Part shown: piece by piece, positions 14,725 to 29,051 of the stretch
Layout of the letters: the number at the start of each line of letters is the position of its first letter
Position numbering within the stretch: position 1 is the first letter of the stretch
The notes under the pieces: model-generated
The model's database searches: none
What the model saw: the letters and a program-made list of their open reading frames with translations, nothing else
What the model was told of the DNA's origin: nothing
Assembly: GCF_015752205.1 (NCBI RefSeq)
Contig: NZ_JADOVG010000029.1
Location: 1 to 32,956, forward strand
Direction of reading: 5' to 3'
From: Polaromonas sp. CG_9.7
Lineage (GTDB): Bacteria > Pseudomonadota > Gammaproteobacteria > Burkholderiales > Burkholderiaceae_C
DNA: 32,956 bases
Translations under genes and position numbers: made by a program

Positions 14725-17013
14725 TCAAGTCGCAACGCCAAATGATAACGACACTTGCGCGCCCTGCACGATTCCCTCCACCACACGGTTTGAAATATCA
14801 ATCCGCGCGCCATGTTCGTCGGCGATTTTCTTGACCACCGCCAGACCCAGGCCGGTGCCTTTGACTTTAGTGGTGACGTAAGGCTCAAAAGCACGCTTGA
14901 GGATGTATTCCGGAAAACCGGCGCCATTGTCACGTACCGTCAGGCGAACCCTGTGCGAGGTGTCTGAATAGTCGGTCTTGAGGGTGACCAGGGCGTTCTC
15001 CTTGTTTTCTTGCGCATCCTGCGCGTTTTGCAGCAGATTGTGGATAACCTGACGCAACAACTGGGCGTCGCCCCGGATGGGTGGCGCGTGGGGATCGAGC
15101 TCGGCCACCACCGGCACCGCAGAACCTGCAGAATCGCCGTGGTAGAGCTGCAGCACATCGCCCACCAACGCATTGAGGTCTACCGCCACCAGTTCGGCGG
15201 CAGGCAGGCGTGCATAGTCGCGGAACTCGTTGACCAGCCGCTTCATGGCGTCTACCTGGTCAACAATCGTCTTGACCGACTTGGTCAGCAGCGCTTGCTC
15301 GACCGGGGCCAGTTTTCCGTTGAGTTTCATTTCCAGCCGCTCGGCCGACAGCTGGATGGGCGTGAGCGGATTCTTGATCTCGTGCGCGAGGCGGCGCGCC
15401 ACCTCGCCCCAGGCCTGCGCGCGCTGGGCGGACACCATGTCGGAAATGTCGTCGAACACCAGCAGGTATTCCTCGGTGCCGGGCATCTTGGCACCGCGCG
15501 CAATCAGCGTGATGGCGTTGTCACTGGCGCCATATCCGGCGCCATGCAGTTCAAACGATTGCTGCCAGTGGGCCAGCGTCTGGGCCGCAGTGCTGAGGTA
15601 GTCGGCAAACTGCGCCAAAACATCCTTGGCAAAGATTTCCAGCCCCGGAACCTGACCCAGCGGTTGACTCTGGAAGTCGTGCAGGGGCGCGCGCAGGATG
15701 CGCGTGGCGCCCGGATTGCTTGACTGGATGTGGCCATGCACATCAAGCACGATGACGCCGGCGGTCAGGTTGTCCAGAATGGTCTGCAGGGTGGCGCGTG
15801 AGGCGTCCACCTGGCTCATGCTGTACTGCACCGCCGACCGCGCATCAGCCAGTTGCTGCGTCATGTCGGCGAACGAGCGCGTCAGCCCACCCAGTTCGTC
15901 CTTGCCCTTGAGCGCCGCCTTGGGCGTCAGGTCGCCCAAAGCCACCTGTTTGACGCCTTCGGCGAGCAGCAGCAGCGGCTTGGCAAGCTGGTTGCCCAGA
16001 ATGACGGCCAACAGCACCGCGCTGAACACCGCCAGGAACAGGCTGAGCGTCAACGTACCGATGTACATTTTCTGCAGGCCGCCACGCGCCAGCGCGCGCT
16101 CCTGGTACTGGCGGTTGGCTTCCTGCACGGCGATGGCATTGGCCACCAGGCCGGCGGGCAACACGGTGGTGACCTGCAGGTAACGCGACTGCCCAAGCAC
16201 GCTCAGGCTCGGATTGTTGACTACCGCAATCGCCTTGACGCGGGCCGCGGTGGTGACGCCAGGTGCCGGCGGACCGGTACTGGCGCCCAGTTCGCCATTG
16301 CCGCCTGGCACGATTTCATCAAGCCCTTCAATCTGGGTCGTCACCTGCTGGCTCCGCGCGTTGCGCAACTGCTGCAGCGACGGCCGTTCAGGCTGGATCA
16401 GGAAGCGCGACTCCCCCGCATTGGCAATCAGCTGACCGGAGGCGCTCCAGAGCACCACGTCGCTGGCGCCGAGCTGCTCACGCAGGCGTTCCAGCGCCAG
16501 GCCGAATGTCGCATCCGGGGTTTCTGCCAGTTGCGTCGCGGCCTGGCGCGTCTTGTTTGCCGTGTCTGCGGCCAGAGTGTCGAGGGTGGCACGTCCGAGG
16601 TTCACACCGGCCGCGAGCGCGGACTCTACCTCGACATCGAACCAGCTTTCAATCGACCGTGAAACAAACTGGTAGGACACCACATAGATCATCAGGCCCG
16701 GCATCAGGCCGACCAGCGCAAAAATGGCCGCCAGCTTGACCAGCAATCGGCTGCCAAACCGTCCCTGGCGCACCCGCAGCACCAGGCGCAAGGTGATCCA
16801 CGCAACCACGCCAAGCAGCAAGACGGCAACCGCAACATTCAAGCCGAAAAGCAAGACGTAATTGCGTTCGTACAGTTCGCGGTTGTCGGTCGCCTGGGTC
16901 AGCAAATACAACAGGACCAGGCCCAGGGCCACGACCACGCCGGCTCCCACGCCGACGGTCCAGCTGAACGCAGGACTGCTTTTCAGGGCAATCAGCTTGC
17001 CGGTGCGGCTCAT
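14725..17013 (-). CDS. NtrY-like membrane sensor histidine kinase
   Basis: 762 aa. Transmembrane helices at about 18-38, 50-78 and 90-113, an extracytoplasmic sensor region of about 190 residues, and a further helix about 318-340. A HAMP linker (KPLLLLAEGVKQVALGDLTP), a PAS domain (about 405-500), the HisKA box RRLAHEIKNPLTP with the phospho-histidine, and a HATPase domain with N (LLQNAQDA), G1 (DNGAGFP) and G2 (GTGLGLAVVKKI) boxes follow. This matches NtrY architecture. The start overlaps the DUF4390 stop (ATGA). It phosphorylates the NtrX-like partner downstream. Confidence 0.92.
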   Translation of the reverse strand: MSRTGKLIALKSSPAFSWTVGVGAGVVVALGLVLLYLLTQATDNRELYERNYVLLFGLNVAVAVLLLGVVAWITLRLVLRVRQGRFGSRLLVKLAAIFALVGLMPGLMIYVVSYQFVSRSIESWFDVEVESALAAGVNLGRATLDTLAADTANKTRQAATQLAETPDATFGLALERLREQLGASDVVLWSASGQLIANAGESRFLIQPERPSLQQLRNARSQQVTTQIEGLDEIVPGGNGELGASTGPPAPGVTTAARVKAIAVVNNPSLSVLGQSRYLQVTTVLPAGLVANAIAVQEANRQYQERALARGGLQKMYIGTLTLSLFLAVFSAVLLAVILGNQLAKPLLLLAEGVKQVALGDLTPKAALKGKDELGGLTRSFADMTQQLADARSAVQYSMSQVDASRATLQTILDNLTAGVIVLDVHGHIQSSNPGATRILRAPLHDFQSQPLGQVPGLEIFAKDVLAQFADYLSTAAQTLAHWQQSFELHGAGYGASDNAITLIARGAKMPGTEEYLLVFDDISDMVSAQRAQAWGEVARRLAHEIKNPLTPIQLSAERLEMKLNGKLAPVEQALLTKSVKTIVDQVDAMKRLVNEFRDYARLPAAELVAVDLNALVGDVLQLYHGDSAGSAVPVVAELDPHAPPIRGDAQLLRQVIHNLLQNAQDAQENKENALVTLKTDYSDTSHRVRLTVRDNGAGFPEYILKRAFEPYVTTKVKGTGLGLAVVKKIADEHGARIDISNRVVEGIVQGAQVSLSFGVAT

Positions 17014-17666
17014 TTGATGCCCTCTGCGGCGGGCGGCGCAGGGGTCAGCTGAAGCCTGTCCCTGAGCTGGGCAGAAATGGTCCAGTCGCGCTGCCCGGCA
17101 ACACCGATTTGAAAAGGACGCGGCAGCTGCGACAAATCAAGCCAGAAATTCAGGTTGAGCATGTATTGCTCGCCCGGATCGACCTCGGAAGCATCGGCAA
17201 TTTTCCAGTGGGTCACGCGCTGGATCGCTGAAAGCGCTTCGGGCAGGCTTTCGTAGTTTTGGCTCAACGTGGCGCGCAGGCCCGACGAACTGGTGATGAG
17301 GCCGGACACAATGTTCACGCGCCAGCGGCCGGTCAGGGGCTGGTAGGCCAGACGCAAGGTGCGGGCAGCACTGGCCACGCGCAGGTCAGTCCAGTACCAG
17401 CGTTCGCGGGAGACATCGACCTCTACGACGAAATAGATCGCAATGCCCTTGAGCAGCGCGTCTTCCACGACGGGCGGAACGTCAAACCGCACCACCGCCG
17501 AGAGATAGACCCCTTCTTCGGTGCGCTCGGTGCGCAGTTGGGTGATCTCGGTCGGCGCTGCTGCCCAGGTGGCTGACGCCCACAGCAGGCACAGGCAAGC
17601 GGCCAGCAGGCAATGCGCAAACGCTTCAAGCGCTGCGTTTTTGAAGGACTGCGTAGTAAAAGCCAT
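17010..17666 (-). CDS. Exported DUF4390 protein
   Basis: 218 aa from ATG 17666; an alternative GTG three codons upstream is equally possible. A signal peptide spans about residues 12-36 (CLLAACLCLLWASATWAAA). The mature protein is beta-rich (EGVYLSAVVRFDVPPVVEDALLKGIAIYFVVEVDVSRERWYWTDLRV), the characteristic DUF4390 pattern. Its function is not established. In betaproteobacteria it sits between rsmB and the ntrY/ntrX pair, as here, overlapping both neighbours (about 41 bp with rsmB, ATGA with ntrY), so the four genes are one operon. Confidence 0.88.
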   Translation of the reverse strand: MAFTTQSFKNAALEAFAHCLLAACLCLLWASATWAAAPTEITQLRTERTEEGVYLSAVVRFDVPPVVEDALLKGIAIYFVVEVDVSRERWYWTDLRVASAARTLRLAYQPLTGRWRVNIVSGLITSSSGLRATLSQNYESLPEALSAIQRVTHWKIADASEVDPGEQYMLNLNFWLDLSQLPRPFQIGVAGQRDWTISAQLRDRLQLTPAPPAAEGIK

Positions 17667-18981
17667 CGTGTTCACGCATCAAATTGTCAGGGAATACGGC
17701 GCCTTTGACACTTCCCTGCGGCAGCAAATGTCCGGGTGAAGGCATCAGTACGGCGTCCGGATGGCTCGCGGCAAACGCTTGCGCCTGCTGCTCGCCTTCT
17801 GCCCTGAACACCGAGCATGTGCAATACACCAGCCGGCCGCCGGGTTTGAGCAGCGGCCAGAGCGTGGCCAGCAGCCGGGTCTGGATAGCCGCCAGCTGTG
17901 CAATATCGGTCGGCCGGCGCAGCCAGCGAACGTCGGGATGGCGGCGCACAATGCCCGAGGCGGTGCACGGCGCGTCAAGCAGGATGCCGTCGTACGGCCG
18001 GCCATCCCACCAGTTGCCGGGCCGGCTGGCGTCGCCCACGACGATGTGCGCCTGCAGGCCCAGACGCGTCAGGTTCTGTGCGATGCGCTCGCAGCGCTTG
18101 GCGTCAATGTCCAGCGCCGTCACGTCGCAGTCGGCCAGTTCCAGCAGGTGCGCCGTCTTGCCGCCGGGCGCAGCGCAGGCATCCAGGATGCGCAAACGGG
18201 GCTGGCCTTCACCGGCAACAGCCATGAGGCCATCGAGCAGCAAGGGCGCGGCCAGCTGGGCAGCGGCATCCTGCACCGAAAAATGCCCTTCGGTAAAACC
18301 CGGCAGCGACATGACCGGACGCGCCTCGGTCAGCACCACGCCATGGTCGCCGATGGGAAACGCTCCTATATCCATAGCTAATAACGCTTGCACATACTGC
18401 GCAGGCGTCGTTTTTCGTTCATTTATCCGCAGAATCAGCGGCGCGCGGCTGTTGTTAGCCCGCAAAATGTCCTGCCACTGCGTCGGATGGTCCTTGCGCA
18501 CCCGGTCAATCCACCACTGCGGATGGTTCCAGACCGCCAGCGGACTTTTTTCGGTCAGCGCCATCAAGGCGCCCTGCTCGCGCAGGAAGCGGCGCAGGCA
18601 GCCGTTGATGAAACTGGCCTGGTGCAGCGTCGCGTCGCTGCGCTTGGCCGCTTCCACTGCCTGATCGACCAGCGTGTGCGCGGTGTAGGGCGCGGCTTCA
18701 TCGCCGCAGGCCAATGCCAGCGCCACGCACAGCAGGGCATCGGCCTCGGGGGGCGGCGGGCGCTTGGCGAGTTGCTGGCGCAGCGCTTCGGCACGGCCCA
18801 GCCAGCGCAGCGCATGAAAGGCCAGTGCCTGTACGCCAGGGCGAAGCTGCGCATCGACGTCGTCCAATGCCGGCGTCATCGACTGGCCGTCGCGCACCGC
18901 CAGCAATATGGAAGCGGCACCTTGAAGCTGGCGCCATAACGGGACTTGGGCAGACGGGGAAGAATTCGGTTGAGGTTGCAT
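17626..18981 (-). CDS. rsmB: 16S rRNA m5C967 methyltransferase RsmB
   Basis: 451 aa. Start ATG 18981 (MQPQPNSSPSAQVP); a 48-residue upstream extension lacks family character. The N-terminal NusB-like RNA-binding domain (about 15-145) is followed by the SAM-dependent domain: motif I LDACAAPGGKTAHLLEL (266-282), motif IV LLDAPCTASGIVRRHPD (334-350) and motif VI with the second cysteine, LVYCTCSVFRAEGEQQ (384-399). The enzyme methylates C967 of 16S rRNA using two conserved cysteines, both present. Codons about 193-207 are derived from or resemble a dispersed repeat (see findings) and are AT-richer than the rest. Confidence 0.95.
   Translation of the reverse strand: MQPQPNSSPSAQVPLWRQLQGAASILLAVRDGQSMTPALDDVDAQLRPGVQALAFHALRWLGRAEALRQQLAKRPPPPEADALLCVALALACGDEAAPYTAHTLVDQAVEAAKRSDATLHQASFINGCLRRFLREQGALMALTEKSPLAVWNHPQWWIDRVRKDHPTQWQDILRANNSRAPLILRINERKTTPAQYVQALLAMDIGAFPIGDHGVVLTEARPVMSLPGFTEGHFSVQDAAAQLAAPLLLDGLMAVAGEGQPRLRILDACAAPGGKTAHLLELADCDVTALDIDAKRCERIAQNLTRLGLQAHIVVGDASRPGNWWDGRPYDGILLDAPCTASGIVRRHPDVRWLRRPTDIAQLAAIQTRLLATLWPLLKPGGRLVYCTCSVFRAEGEQQAQAFAASHPDAVLMPSPGHLLPQGSVKGAVFPDNLMREHDGFYYAVLQKRSA
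18362..18403. repeat. Dispersed-repeat-like sequence inside rsmB
   Basis: 42 bp matching 20161-20202 at 30 of 42 positions without gaps, including TATNNATAGCT and the CATANTGCGCA end. It lies in the rsmB reading frame. Confidence 0.5.
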
Positions 18982-19108
18982 CGGTTCGGTGTGGTCAAGG
19001 CCAGCCTTGCACCGGCTGGCGTAAATCCGCCCGCATGACGGGCAGTGGTTTTTCCCTATTAGACCAGCCCCGGCCACGGTTAAGACAAAGCGGTTGTGTC
19101 TGCACACG

Positions 19109-19139
19109 CCAGACCAGGCGCACAAAAAATCTGGTCTGG
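19109..19139. terminator. Hairpin after the lemA operon
   Basis: CCAGACCAG (19109-19117) and CTGGTCTGG (19131-19139) pair perfectly around a 13-nt loop, directly after the stop of the M48 remnant at 19140. There is no U-tract directly after the stem on the minus strand, so efficiency is uncertain. Confidence 0.55.
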
Positions 19140-19448
19140 CTAAAACAGGGCATCGGGCCGCGTCACGGCCTCATCGTGCCGGGCGGGCAACACCGGCCTC
19201 GACCGGCCGTAAATCCGGCGGATGCGTTCGGCCAACGGCGGGTGGCTGGCAAACCAGCGTGTCGGGGGCGCATCGCTGACCAACAGCATGTGATGAACTG
19301 CCGGGTAGCCGGTCCAGCCCGGCGACACCAACCGCCAGCTCAATGCCAGCGCGCCATTGACAGACAGCACCAGCACGGCCAGTCCAAACAGCAGCAGCAA
19401 CTGCAGGGTTTGCATCCAGGCTTTTTCCTGGGCTTCAAAAAACCGCAT
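19140..19448 (-). pseudogene. M48 metallopeptidase remnant with internal in-frame deletion
   Basis: A 102-aa frame with both ends of an M48-type membrane peptidase and nothing between. The N-terminal part (MRFFEAQEKAW, TM helix 15-38 LQLLLLFGLAVLVLSVNGALALSW) and C-terminal signature (TRWFASHPPLAERIRRIYGR) match what I know of M48 proteins encoded after lemA. The HEXXH zinc site and the catalytic domain are absent; full-length members have several hundred residues. The junction seems to lie near GYP-AVHHM. The frame is still open, starts 3 bp after the lemA stop and could make a short membrane peptide, but it cannot be a protease. Confidence 0.7.
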
Positions 19449-19451
19449 GGA

Positions 19452-20045
19452 TCACATCTTTGTGCGAACGGCCTGGCGCTCGGCGACATCTTCGGTGGAT
19501 TGCAGCATGGCCGATGGCGCAAAGCCGAACAGCCGGGCAAGCAGCAGCGCCGGAAACTGGCCCTGCGCATTGTTGTAGTCAAGCACGGCGTCGTTGTAGG
19601 CTTGGCGGGCAAACCCGACCTTGTTTTCGGTGGTGGTGAGTTCCTCGCTGAGTTCTCGGACCGTCTGGTCGGCCTTCAGGTCGGGATAAGCCTCAGCCAG
19701 CGCAAACAGTCGCCCCAGACTGCCGTCGAGCGTCTGCTCGGCGGCGGCCAGGGCAATGACCGCATCGGCCTTGCCCGGACGGCTTCGCACGGCATCGCTG
19801 GCGCTGCGGGCCTGGTTGCGGGCTGCAATGACGGCTTCCAGCGCGGCTTGTTCATGCGCCACGTATTTTTGGGCAGCCTCCACCAGGTTGGGAATCAGGT
19901 CGTAACGGCGCTTGAGCTGGACATCGACCTGGCCAAACGCGTTGGCAATGACGTTCTTCAACCGCACCAGCCGGTTGTAGGCGCCTACTGCCCAGAACAC
20001 CAGCATGGCCAGCAAAGTGAGGGAAACAATTGTTTGCAATGACAT
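19452..20045 (-). CDS. lemA: LemA family protein
   Basis: 197 aa. One N-terminal membrane helix (about 5-22, TIVSLTLLAMLVFWAVGAYN), then the LemA helical bundle: YNRLVRLKNVIANAFGQVDVQLKRRYDLIPNLV (22-54, the hallmark segment), a Q-A-L-E-x-V-I-A-A-R-N-Q-A-R helix, YPDLKADQTVRELSEELTTTENKV and FARQAYNDAVLDYNNAQGQFPALL. The outward-facing protein is of poorly known function and is commonly co-encoded with an M48 peptidase, whose gene is broken here. It is transcribed away from rpoC's terminator as a separate unit. Confidence 0.95.
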   Translation of the reverse strand: MSLQTIVSLTLLAMLVFWAVGAYNRLVRLKNVIANAFGQVDVQLKRRYDLIPNLVEAAQKYVAHEQAALEAVIAARNQARSASDAVRSRPGKADAVIALAAAEQTLDGSLGRLFALAEAYPDLKADQTVRELSEELTTTENKVGFARQAYNDAVLDYNNAQGQFPALLLARLFGFAPSAMLQSTEDVAERQAVRTKM

Positions 20046-20160
20046 GGGCCTATTCCTCGAGAAGCAGGACAGTTTCGCACTGAAGTCCGGTTTTTACCTG
20101 ACCCACTTGGGGGTATGAAGGCCAGGATGACGCCAATTTTCCAAGTCTTGAAAGCTTGGC

Positions 20161-20202
20161 GCTACTTTATTAATAGCTGCCAATGCATACGCATATTGCG
20201 CA
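20161..20202. repeat. Dispersed intergenic repeat copy between lemA and rpoC
   Basis: It starts GCTACTTTATTAATAGCTGCC. It resembles, from memory, short AT-rich repeats scattered in Comamonadaceae intergenic regions and matches 18362-18403 (30/42). The rest of the 20046-20241 gap holds no gene; the promoter of lemA should lie here but is not evident. Confidence 0.5.
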
Positions 20203-20241
20203 AAATGCATATTTCATTGATAGAAAATGATTTTTAGGCGT

Positions 20242-20275
20242 AAAAAAAGCCCCGCGCTTTTTCAAGGGCAGGGCT
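20242..20275 (-). terminator. Intrinsic terminator of the rpoBC operon
   Basis: On the minus strand AGCCCTGC pairs with GCGGGGCT (one G-T pair, 20248-20275) and is followed by seven T (20248-20242). It lies 35 bp after the rpoC stop. Confidence 0.88.
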
Positions 20276-20309
20276 GGGTGCCTGTCAAGGCACAGTGCGT
20301 TCGCAGAAC

Positions 20310-23300
20310 TTACTCGGCAGCAGCGTTTTCATCGCTGGTTTCAACCTGCGAGGCTTCCAGTTCAGCCGCTTCGGATTCGGCAATGGCACGACGCTCGGAG
20401 TCGTCCATCAGGTCCTTGGCCTTGCGTGCCTCGTGGTAGGCCATGCCGGTGCCGGCAGGAATCAGGCGGCCGACGATCACGTTTTCTTTCAAGCCACGCA
20501 ACTCGTCGCGCTTGCCCATGATGGCAGCCTCGGTGAGCACGCGGGTGGTTTCCTGGAAGGAAGCCGCTGAAATGAACGAATCGGTCGACAGCGAAGCCTT
20601 GGTGATACCGAGCAACAGGTTGCTGAAAGTAGCCGGGATCTTGCCGTCGGCGCGCAGGGCGTCGTTGACGTCCAGCAGTGCCGAACGCTCGACCTGTTCA
20701 CCGGCAATGTAGGTGGTGTCACCGACATTTTCAACAACCACGCGGCGCAGCATCTGGCGAACAATCACTTCGATGTGCTTGTCGTTGATCTTCACGCCCT
20801 GCAAACGGTAAACGTCCTGCACTTCATCGACGATGTAGCGGGCCAGTTCGGCCACACCCAGCAGGCGCAGGATGTCCTGAGGATCAGCGGGTCCGTCAAC
20901 GATGGATTCGCCCTTGTTCACCACCTGGCCTTCGTGCACCAGGATGTTCTTTTCCTTCGGAACCAGATCTTCCCAGACTTTTCCTTCCAGGTCAGTGATC
21001 TGCAGGCGAATCTTGCCTTTGGTCTCTTTACCGAACGACACGGTGCCGGTCATCTCGGCCAGCGTGCCCTTGTCTTTCGGCGTACGGGCTTCGAACAACT
21101 CGGCCACACGCGGCAGACCGCCGGTGATGTCACGGGTCTTCTGGCCTTCGACCGGGATGCGGGCCAGCACTTCGCCGGGTCCCACGTCCTGGCCGTCACG
21201 CACCTGGACCAGCGCGCCGATCTGGAAGCCAATCGTCACCGAATGGTCGGTGCCGGGAATCTTGACTTCGTTGCCGGTGGCGTCGATCAGCTTGACCTGG
21301 GGACGAATCACCTTGGTCGCGCCGCGACGCTTCGGATCGATCACCACCAGCGTGGACAGACCGGTCACGTCATCGACCTGCTTGGCCACGGTCACGCCTT
21401 CTTCCACATTCTCGAACTGCACCTTGCCGGCGAATTCGGTGATGATGGGGCGGGTCAGCGGGTCCCAGTTGGCCAGAATCGCACCCGCCTTGACGACCTG
21501 GTCGATCTTGACGGTCAGCGTGGCGCCGTAAGGCACCTTGTGACGCTCGCGCTCGCGTCCATGCTCGTCATGAAGGACGATCTCGCCGGAACGGGCAATC
21601 ACCACCAGGTCGCCCTTGCCATTGGTCACATAACGCATCGGGGCATTGAAGCCGATCACGCCGTTGGACTTGGCTTCGACGCTCGAAGCGATGGCGGCAC
21701 GTGATGCCGCGCCACCGATGTGGAAAGTCCGCATCGTCAGCTGTGTGCCGGGCTCGCCAATCGACTGGGCGGCAATGATGCCGACCGCTTCACCGATGTT
21801 GATGAGGCCACCGCGACCCAGGTCACGGCCATAGCAACTGGCGCACAGGCCGAAGCGTGTTTCGCAGGTCAGCGCCGTGCGGACCTTGACTTCGTCAACG
21901 CCAGCGGCTTCGAGTCCGTCGATGATGTCCTCGTCCAGCATGACGCCAGCCTTGGTCAGCACCGAGCGGTTCTCGGGGTGCAGCACGTCTTCGACGATGG
22001 TGCGGCCCAGAACGCGGTCGCGCAGCGATTCGATGACCTCGCCGCCTTCGACGATGGCGCGCATCACCGAGCCGTCGAGAGTGCCGCAGTCATGTTCGGT
22101 CACAACCAGATCCTGCACCACGTCGCACAAGCGGCGTGTCAGGTAACCGGAGTTGGCGGTTTTCAGCGCCGTGTCGGCCAAGCCTTTGCGCGCACCGTGG
22201 GTGGAGATGAAGTACTCCAGCACGTTCAGGCCTTCGCGGAAGTTCGCAGTGATCGGCGTCTCGATGATCGAGCCGTCAGGCTTGGCCATCAAGCCGCGCA
22301 TGCCGGCGACCTGGCGAATCTGCGCGGCGGAACCGCGCGCGCCGGAGTCGGCCATCATGTAGATCGAGTTGAACGAATCCTGCTCGACCAGATTGCCGTG
22401 GCGGTCAATGACCTTTTCCTTGGACAGCTGGGCCATCATGGCCTTGGACACGTCGTCGCCTGACTTGCCCCAAATGTCGACCACCTTGTTGTAGCGCTCG
22501 CCGGCCGTCACCAGACCCGAGGTGTACTGCTGCTCGATTTCTTTGACTTCCTTCTGGGCGTGCGCAATGATCGCGGTCTTTTCCTTAGGCACCAGCATGT
22601 CTTCGATACAGATCGAAATGCCGGCCGTGGTTGCCAGGCGAAAACCTGACTGCAACAGTTTGTCGGCAAATACAACCGTTTCTTTGAGACCGCATTTGCG
22701 GAAAGACACGTTGATCAGCTTGGAAATTTCCTTCTTCTTCAACGCCTTGTTGATATTGGAAAAAGGCAGTCCCTTGGGCAGGATTTCAGACAGCAGCGCA
22801 CGGCCGCCGGTGGTTTCCACCAAGCTGGTCGAAGGCACGAACTCGTTGGTTTCCTTGTCCTTGGTCCACTCGGTCAGGCGCACGCTGATGCGGGCGTTCA
22901 AATCAAGTTCGCCCGCGTCAAAGGCGCGGCGTACTTCGCCGGTGTCCGAGAACACCAGACCTTCGCCTTTGCCGTTGGTACGGTCGCGTGTCGTGTAGTA
23001 CAGACCCAGCACCACGTCTTGCGAAGGAACGATGGACGGCTCGCCGTTGGCCGGAAACAAAATGTTGTTCGAGGCCAGCATCAAGGTGCGGGCTTCCATC
23101 TGCGCTTCCACCGACAGCGGCACGTGAACAGCCATCTGGTCACCGTCGAAGTCGGCGTTAAAAGCCGAGCAAACGAGCGGGTGCAACTGGATCGCCTTGC
23201 CTTCGATCAGGATCGGCTCAAACGCCTGGATACCCAGACGGTGCAGCGTAGGCGCACGGTTGAGCATCACCGGATGCTCCTTGATGACCTCTTCCAGAAT

Positions 23301-24524
23301 GTCCCAGACCACCGGCGTGCCGGTTTCGACTTCCTTCTTGGCGGCCTTGATGGTGGTGGCAATGCCACGCACTTCGAGCTGCGCAAAGATGAAGGGCTTG
23401 AACAGTTCCAGCGCCATCAGCTTGGGCAAACCGCACTGGTGCAGCTTGAGAGTCGGGCCCACGGTGATCACGGAACGACCCGAGTAATCGACGCGCTTGC
23501 CCAGCAAGTTCTGGCGGAAACGGCCTGACTTGCCCTTGATCATGTCCGCAAGTGACTTCAGCGCGCGCTTGTTGGCGCCCGTCATGGCCTTGCCGCGACG
23601 GCCGTTGTCCAGCAAGCTGTCCACGGCTTCCTGCAACATGCGCTTTTCGTTGCGCGCAATGATTTCAGGCGCCTTCAGTTCCAGCAAACGGCGCAGGCGG
23701 CTGTTGCGGTTGATGACACGGCGGTACAGGTCGTTCAGGTCGGAGGTCGCAAAGCGGCCGCCGTCCAGTGGCACCAGCGGACGCAGGTCCGGCGGCAGCA
23801 CGGGCAGCACGTCGAGCACCATCCACTCGGGCTTGATGCCGGATTTCTTGAATCCTTCCATCAATTTCAAGCGCTTGGCGTTCTTCTTGATCTTGATCTC
23901 GGAGCCGGTCAGGTCATTGCGCAGCTTGTCGATTTCAACATCGAGGTCCAGCCCTTCGAGCAGGTCCTTGATGCCTTCGGCGCCCATTTTGGCGGTGTAC
24001 TCGTCGCCGTATTCCTTGCGCTTGGCGTCGAAATCGTCTTCCGACATGATGCTGAATTTCTTCAGCGGGGTCATGCCGGGATCAGTCACCACATACGCTT
24101 CAAAATACAGCACGCGCTCGATGTCGCGCAGCGTCATGTCAAGCACCAGGCCCAGACGCGATGGCAGCGACTTCAAAAACCAGATGTGCGCGCACGGTGC
24201 AGCCAGGTCGATGTGACCCATGCGTTCGCGGCGAACCTTGGTCTGCGTGACTTCAACGCCGCACTTCTCGCAGATCACACCGCGATGCTTGAGGCGCTTG
24301 TACTTGCCGCACAGGCATTCATAGTCCTTGATAGGGCCAAAGATCTTGGCGCAAAAGAGGCCGTCGCGCTCGGGCTTGAAAGTGCGGTAGTTGATCGTCT
24401 CGGGTTTTTTGACCTCGCCGAAAGACCACGAACGGATCTTCTCGGGCGAAGCCATGCCAATCTTGATGGCATCGAAATGCTCATCCGGCGTGAACTGCTT
24501 GAACAGGTCTAGTAACGATTTCAT
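20310..24524 (-). CDS. rpoC: RNA polymerase beta' subunit
   Basis: 1404 aa, full length, close to the E. coli protein (1407). Visible: N-terminal zinc ribbon C70, C72, C85, C88 ([17 protein letters not shown]), the catalytic [12 protein letters not shown] with the three magnesium-binding aspartates at about residue 460, the bridge-helix/trigger-loop region ([41 protein letters not shown]) and a second zinc site ([16 protein letters not shown]). ATG at 24524 has GAGG upstream. It is separated from rpoB by 75 bp that contain a strong stem-loop. Confidence 0.99.
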   Translation of the reverse strand: MKSLLDLFKQFTPDEHFDAIKIGMASPEKIRSWSFGEVKKPETINYRTFKPERDGLFCAKIFGPIKDYECLCGKYKRLKHRGVICEKCGVEVTQTKVRRERMGHIDLAAPCAHIWFLKSLPSRLGLVLDMTLRDIERVLYFEAYVVTDPGMTPLKKFSIMSEDDFDAKRKEYGDEYTAKMGAEGIKDLLEGLDLDVEIDKLRNDLTGSEIKIKKNAKRLKLMEGFKKSGIKPEWMVLDVLPVLPPDLRPLVPLDGGRFATSDLNDLYRRVINRNSRLRRLLELKAPEIIARNEKRMLQEAVDSLLDNGRRGKAMTGANKRALKSLADMIKGKSGRFRQNLLGKRVDYSGRSVITVGPTLKLHQCGLPKLMALELFKPFIFAQLEVRGIATTIKAAKKEVETGTPVVWDILEEVIKEHPVMLNRAPTLHRLGIQAFEPILIEGKAIQLHPLVCSAFNADFDGDQMAVHVPLSVEAQMEARTLMLASNNILFPANGEPSIVPSQDVVLGLYYTTRDRTNGKGEGLVFSDTGEVRRAFDAGELDLNARISVRLTEWTKDKETNEFVPSTSLVETTGGRALLSEILPKGLPFSNINKALKKKEISKLINVSFRKCGLKETVVFADKLLQSGFRLATTAGISICIEDMLVPKEKTAIIAHAQKEVKEIEQQYTSGLVTAGERYNKVVDIWGKSGDDVSKAMMAQLSKEKVIDRHGNLVEQDSFNSIYMMADSGARGSAAQIRQVAGMRGLMAKPDGSIIETPITANFREGLNVLEYFISTHGARKGLADTALKTANSGYLTRRLCDVVQDLVVTEHDCGTLDGSVMRAIVEGGEVIESLRDRVLGRTIVEDVLHPENRSVLTKAGVMLDEDIIDGLEAAGVDEVKVRTALTCETRFGLCASCYGRDLGRGGLINIGEAVGIIAAQSIGEPGTQLTMRTFHIGGAASRAAIASSVEAKSNGVIGFNAPMRYVTNGKGDLVVIARSGEIVLHDEHGRERERHKVPYGATLTVKIDQVVKAGAILANWDPLTRPIITEFAGKVQFENVEEGVTVAKQVDDVTGLSTLVVIDPKRRGATKVIRPQVKLIDATGNEVKIPGTDHSVTIGFQIGALVQVRDGQDVGPGEVLARIPVEGQKTRDITGGLPRVAELFEARTPKDKGTLAEMTGTVSFGKETKGKIRLQITDLEGKVWEDLVPKEKNILVHEGQVVNKGESIVDGPADPQDILRLLGVAELARYIVDEVQDVYRLQGVKINDKHIEVIVRQMLRRVVVENVGDTTYIAGEQVERSALLDVNDALRADGKIPATFSNLLLGITKASLSTDSFISAASFQETTRVLTEAAIMGKRDELRGLKENVIVGRLIPAGTGMAYHEARKAKDLMDDSERRAIAESEAAELEASQVETSDENAAAE

Positions 24525-24548
24525 GTGTAAATCCTCTTAATCAGTTGA

Positions 24549-24584
24549 GGACAGGGCAGATTGCATCGCAATCCTGCCCTGTCC
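24549..24584. other. Strong stem-loop between rpoB and rpoC
   Basis: GGACAGGGCAG-ATTGC, loop ATC, GCAAT-C-CTGCCCTGTCC: sixteen pairs with a single bulged C. No U-tract follows on the minus strand, so it is unlikely to terminate; it could protect or process the rpoBC message. Confidence 0.75.
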
Positions 24585-24599
24585 CGCAAGGCCACTGGA

Positions 24600-28724
<4,125 letters not shown>

Positions 28725-29051
28725 GAGTTCTCCGTAATGATGGGCTCTGGGACTCTCGAGCCTGAATACACCACGTATTCAGGCAACTTGGTGGTTGGCC
28801 ACTACCAACCATGGCGGACGGTGATGCATTGCACAGCACCCGAACCAAGGCGTTTCTGCAGTCGGGAATTCAGAAAACACTGGAAAAAAGACTTGTAATC
28901 CTTTTTCCACTATTTTTTTATTCCGCGTAAAAGACACTTGTCTTTTTGGGGTGTAAAAGTAAGCGCAGGAGGCAGTGCACTTGGCTGGGCCTCAAACGGG
29001 GAAAGGCTGGAAGCCCTTTTGAGGGTTTCCAGCCTTCGCGCAACGCAAGAA
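28725..29051 (-). promoter_or_regulatory. rplL-rpoB intercistronic region with two hairpins
   Basis: No gene in this 327-bp gap. Just after rplL, AAGGCTGGAA pairs with TTCCAGCCTT (29003-29036) around an inner CCCT/AGGG, without a proper U-tract: a likely partial terminator or processing site that lowers rpoBC expression, as known from the same position in E. coli. Nearer rpoB, CCTGAATAC-loop-GTATTCAGG (28761-28783) forms a perfect 9-bp hairpin in the rpoB leader. Confidence 0.7.

Noticed and set aside
18714..20042. 442-aa plus-strand frame opposite rsmB, the M48 remnant and lemA
   Set aside because: It crosses three recognised minus-strand genes and has no family character.
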